41,268 nucleotides of DNA, taken from positions 1-41,268 of the forward strand of contig JALGZR010000040.1 of NCBI GenBank assembly GCA_025774805.1, in the 5' to 3' direction. Source of the DNA: a bacterium (GTDB lineage: Bacteria > ARS69). Made by a program: the position numbers and the translations under genes. The notes below the pieces were generated by a model, which worked only from the letters and a program-made list of their open reading frames with translations, searched no databases and was not told the origin of the DNA. Within the stretch, counting starts at the first letter, position 1. Each line of letters starts with the position of its first letter. Of this stretch, positions 40,619 to 41,268 are shown in pieces.

Positions 40619-41268
40619 TTCGAGATCTTTTCGAGCGAGGCTACGAGTTCGACTTCTTCCAGGCGGTGCGCCTGCTTCACCGGATCGCCTCCGATCGGGA
40701 TCCGGTGGGAGGGGACGGCGATCCCGAGCGGGAGCCCGTCCGGTTCTCCTCGAGCATCAACTTCGCGTTCTCGCCGAGCGACGTCCGCGAGATCCGGCGG
40801 GGCCCGGAGGAGGGGGATCCGGCCGAGCTCGACGTTCCGTTCTTCGGGGTGGCGAGCCCGGCCAGCCACGGCTCCCTCCCGCTCTGCTACACGGAGCTCG
40901 TCGCCGCCCGATCCCGCGACCACGACCACGCGCTGCAGAACTTCCTGGACCTCTTCAATCACCGTCTGATCTCGCTCTTCTATCGGGCGTGGGAGAAGCA
41001 CCACTTCCCTCTGGTGTACGAGAGGTCCGACGTCCATACCGGCGGCCTGTTCGAGCACGCGCTCTTCTCTCTGATCGGGCTCAACACGCCCGGACTGCGC
41101 GGCCGCCTCTCGTTCGAGGATCTGGCGCTCCTGCGCTGGACCGGGATGCTCTCGCGCGTCCCCGCGTCGACCGGAGAGCTCGAGGATCTCGTGGCGGGCG
41201 TCTTCGGCGTTCCCGTCGAGGTGGAGCCGCTGATTTCCGGGTGGTACGGCATCGACCGCGAGGAGCTC
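40582..41268 (+). CDS. tssG: Type VI secretion baseplate protein TssG, partial
   Basis: The ATG at 40582 lies inside the end of tssF, and the frame is open to the window end (229 residues, about two thirds of a usual TssG). Typical stretches: FERGYEFDFFQAVRLLHRIA, PVRFSSSINFAFSPSDVREI, FFGVASPASHGSLPLCYTEL, LQNFLDLFNHRLISLFYRAW and LEDLVAGVFGVPVEVEP. Wedge partner of TssF and TssE. The rest of the cluster presumably continues beyond the window. Confidence 0.94.
   Translation, partial: MATEIGSSADPLIRDLFERGYEFDFFQAVRLLHRIASDRDPVGGDGDPEREPVRFSSSINFAFSPSDVREIRRGPEEGDPAELDVPFFGVASPASHGSLPLCYTELVAARSRDHDHALQNFLDLFNHRLISLFYRAWEKHHFPLVYERSDVHTGGLFEHALFSLIGLNTPGLRGRLSFEDLALLRWTGMLSRVPASTGELEDLVAGVFGVPVEVEPLISGWYGIDREEL

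Noticed and set aside
1-41268. CRISPR arrays, rRNA or tRNA genes, riboswitches
   Set aside because: No regular repeat-spacer pattern and no recognisable RNA gene or aptamer core was seen on reading both strands.

Overview
High-GC bacterial chromosome fragment with tightly packed genes, many of them joined by 1-4 base start/stop overlaps and many GTG starts. The mix suggests an uncultured bacterium of the FCB/Eisenbacteria type or a myxobacterium-like lineage. Pointers are lamin-tail plus FlgD-like and PorV-like surface proteins, a three-gene proton-translocating transhydrogenase, TPR fusions, a possible selenoprotein and a type VI secretion system (T6SS). This placement is inference; no rRNA or tRNA gene was seen.

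Layout. 1-2093 (minus): the start of a PorV-like outer-membrane protein and a lamin-tail surface protein. 2291-10249 (plus): a C26-type amidotransferase, pntAA-pntAB-pntB, yigZ, a DUF3179 protein interrupted by one in-frame TGA that looks like selenocysteine, a zinc-ribbon/HELGH membrane protein, a dispersed inverted-repeat element and an SGNH hydrolase. 10400-22236 (minus): a frameshifted DUF3857/transglutaminase-like gene, a SprT-like protease, an overlapping operon (alpha/beta hydrolase, GNAT, SLC13 transporter fused to TPRs, B3/B4 protein), an Mth938-like protein, and a second operon (class I amidotransferase, small membrane protein, GT39-TPR). 22352-25105 (plus): a TIGR02270-type HEAT-repeat protein and a phosphofructokinase.

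25106-28700 is a visibly lower-GC accessory island, all on the minus strand: a small membrane protein, a TIR/deoxyribosyltransferase-like multidomain protein, a very short basic ORF, a channel-like membrane protein with a degenerate filter, a 126-base attC-like palindrome and a 5'-truncated IS91-family transposase. The channel-like gene, small ORF and TIR-like gene are translationally packed and are my best candidate for an undescribed conflict (defence) system. They may have been carried as integron-type gene cassettes.

28713-41268 is a T6SS locus with two divergent arms. The minus arm is an effector module: DUF6484 protein, DUF4150 PAAR-like tip, ketosynthase-like protein that lacks the catalytic triad, AHH nuclease toxin, DUF1629 immunity protein, Imm49-like immunity protein. 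The plus arm is structural: tssA, tssB, tssC, hcp, tagJ, tssE, tssF and tssG, the last running off the window end. ClpV, VgrG and the membrane complex (TssJKLM) are not in the window.
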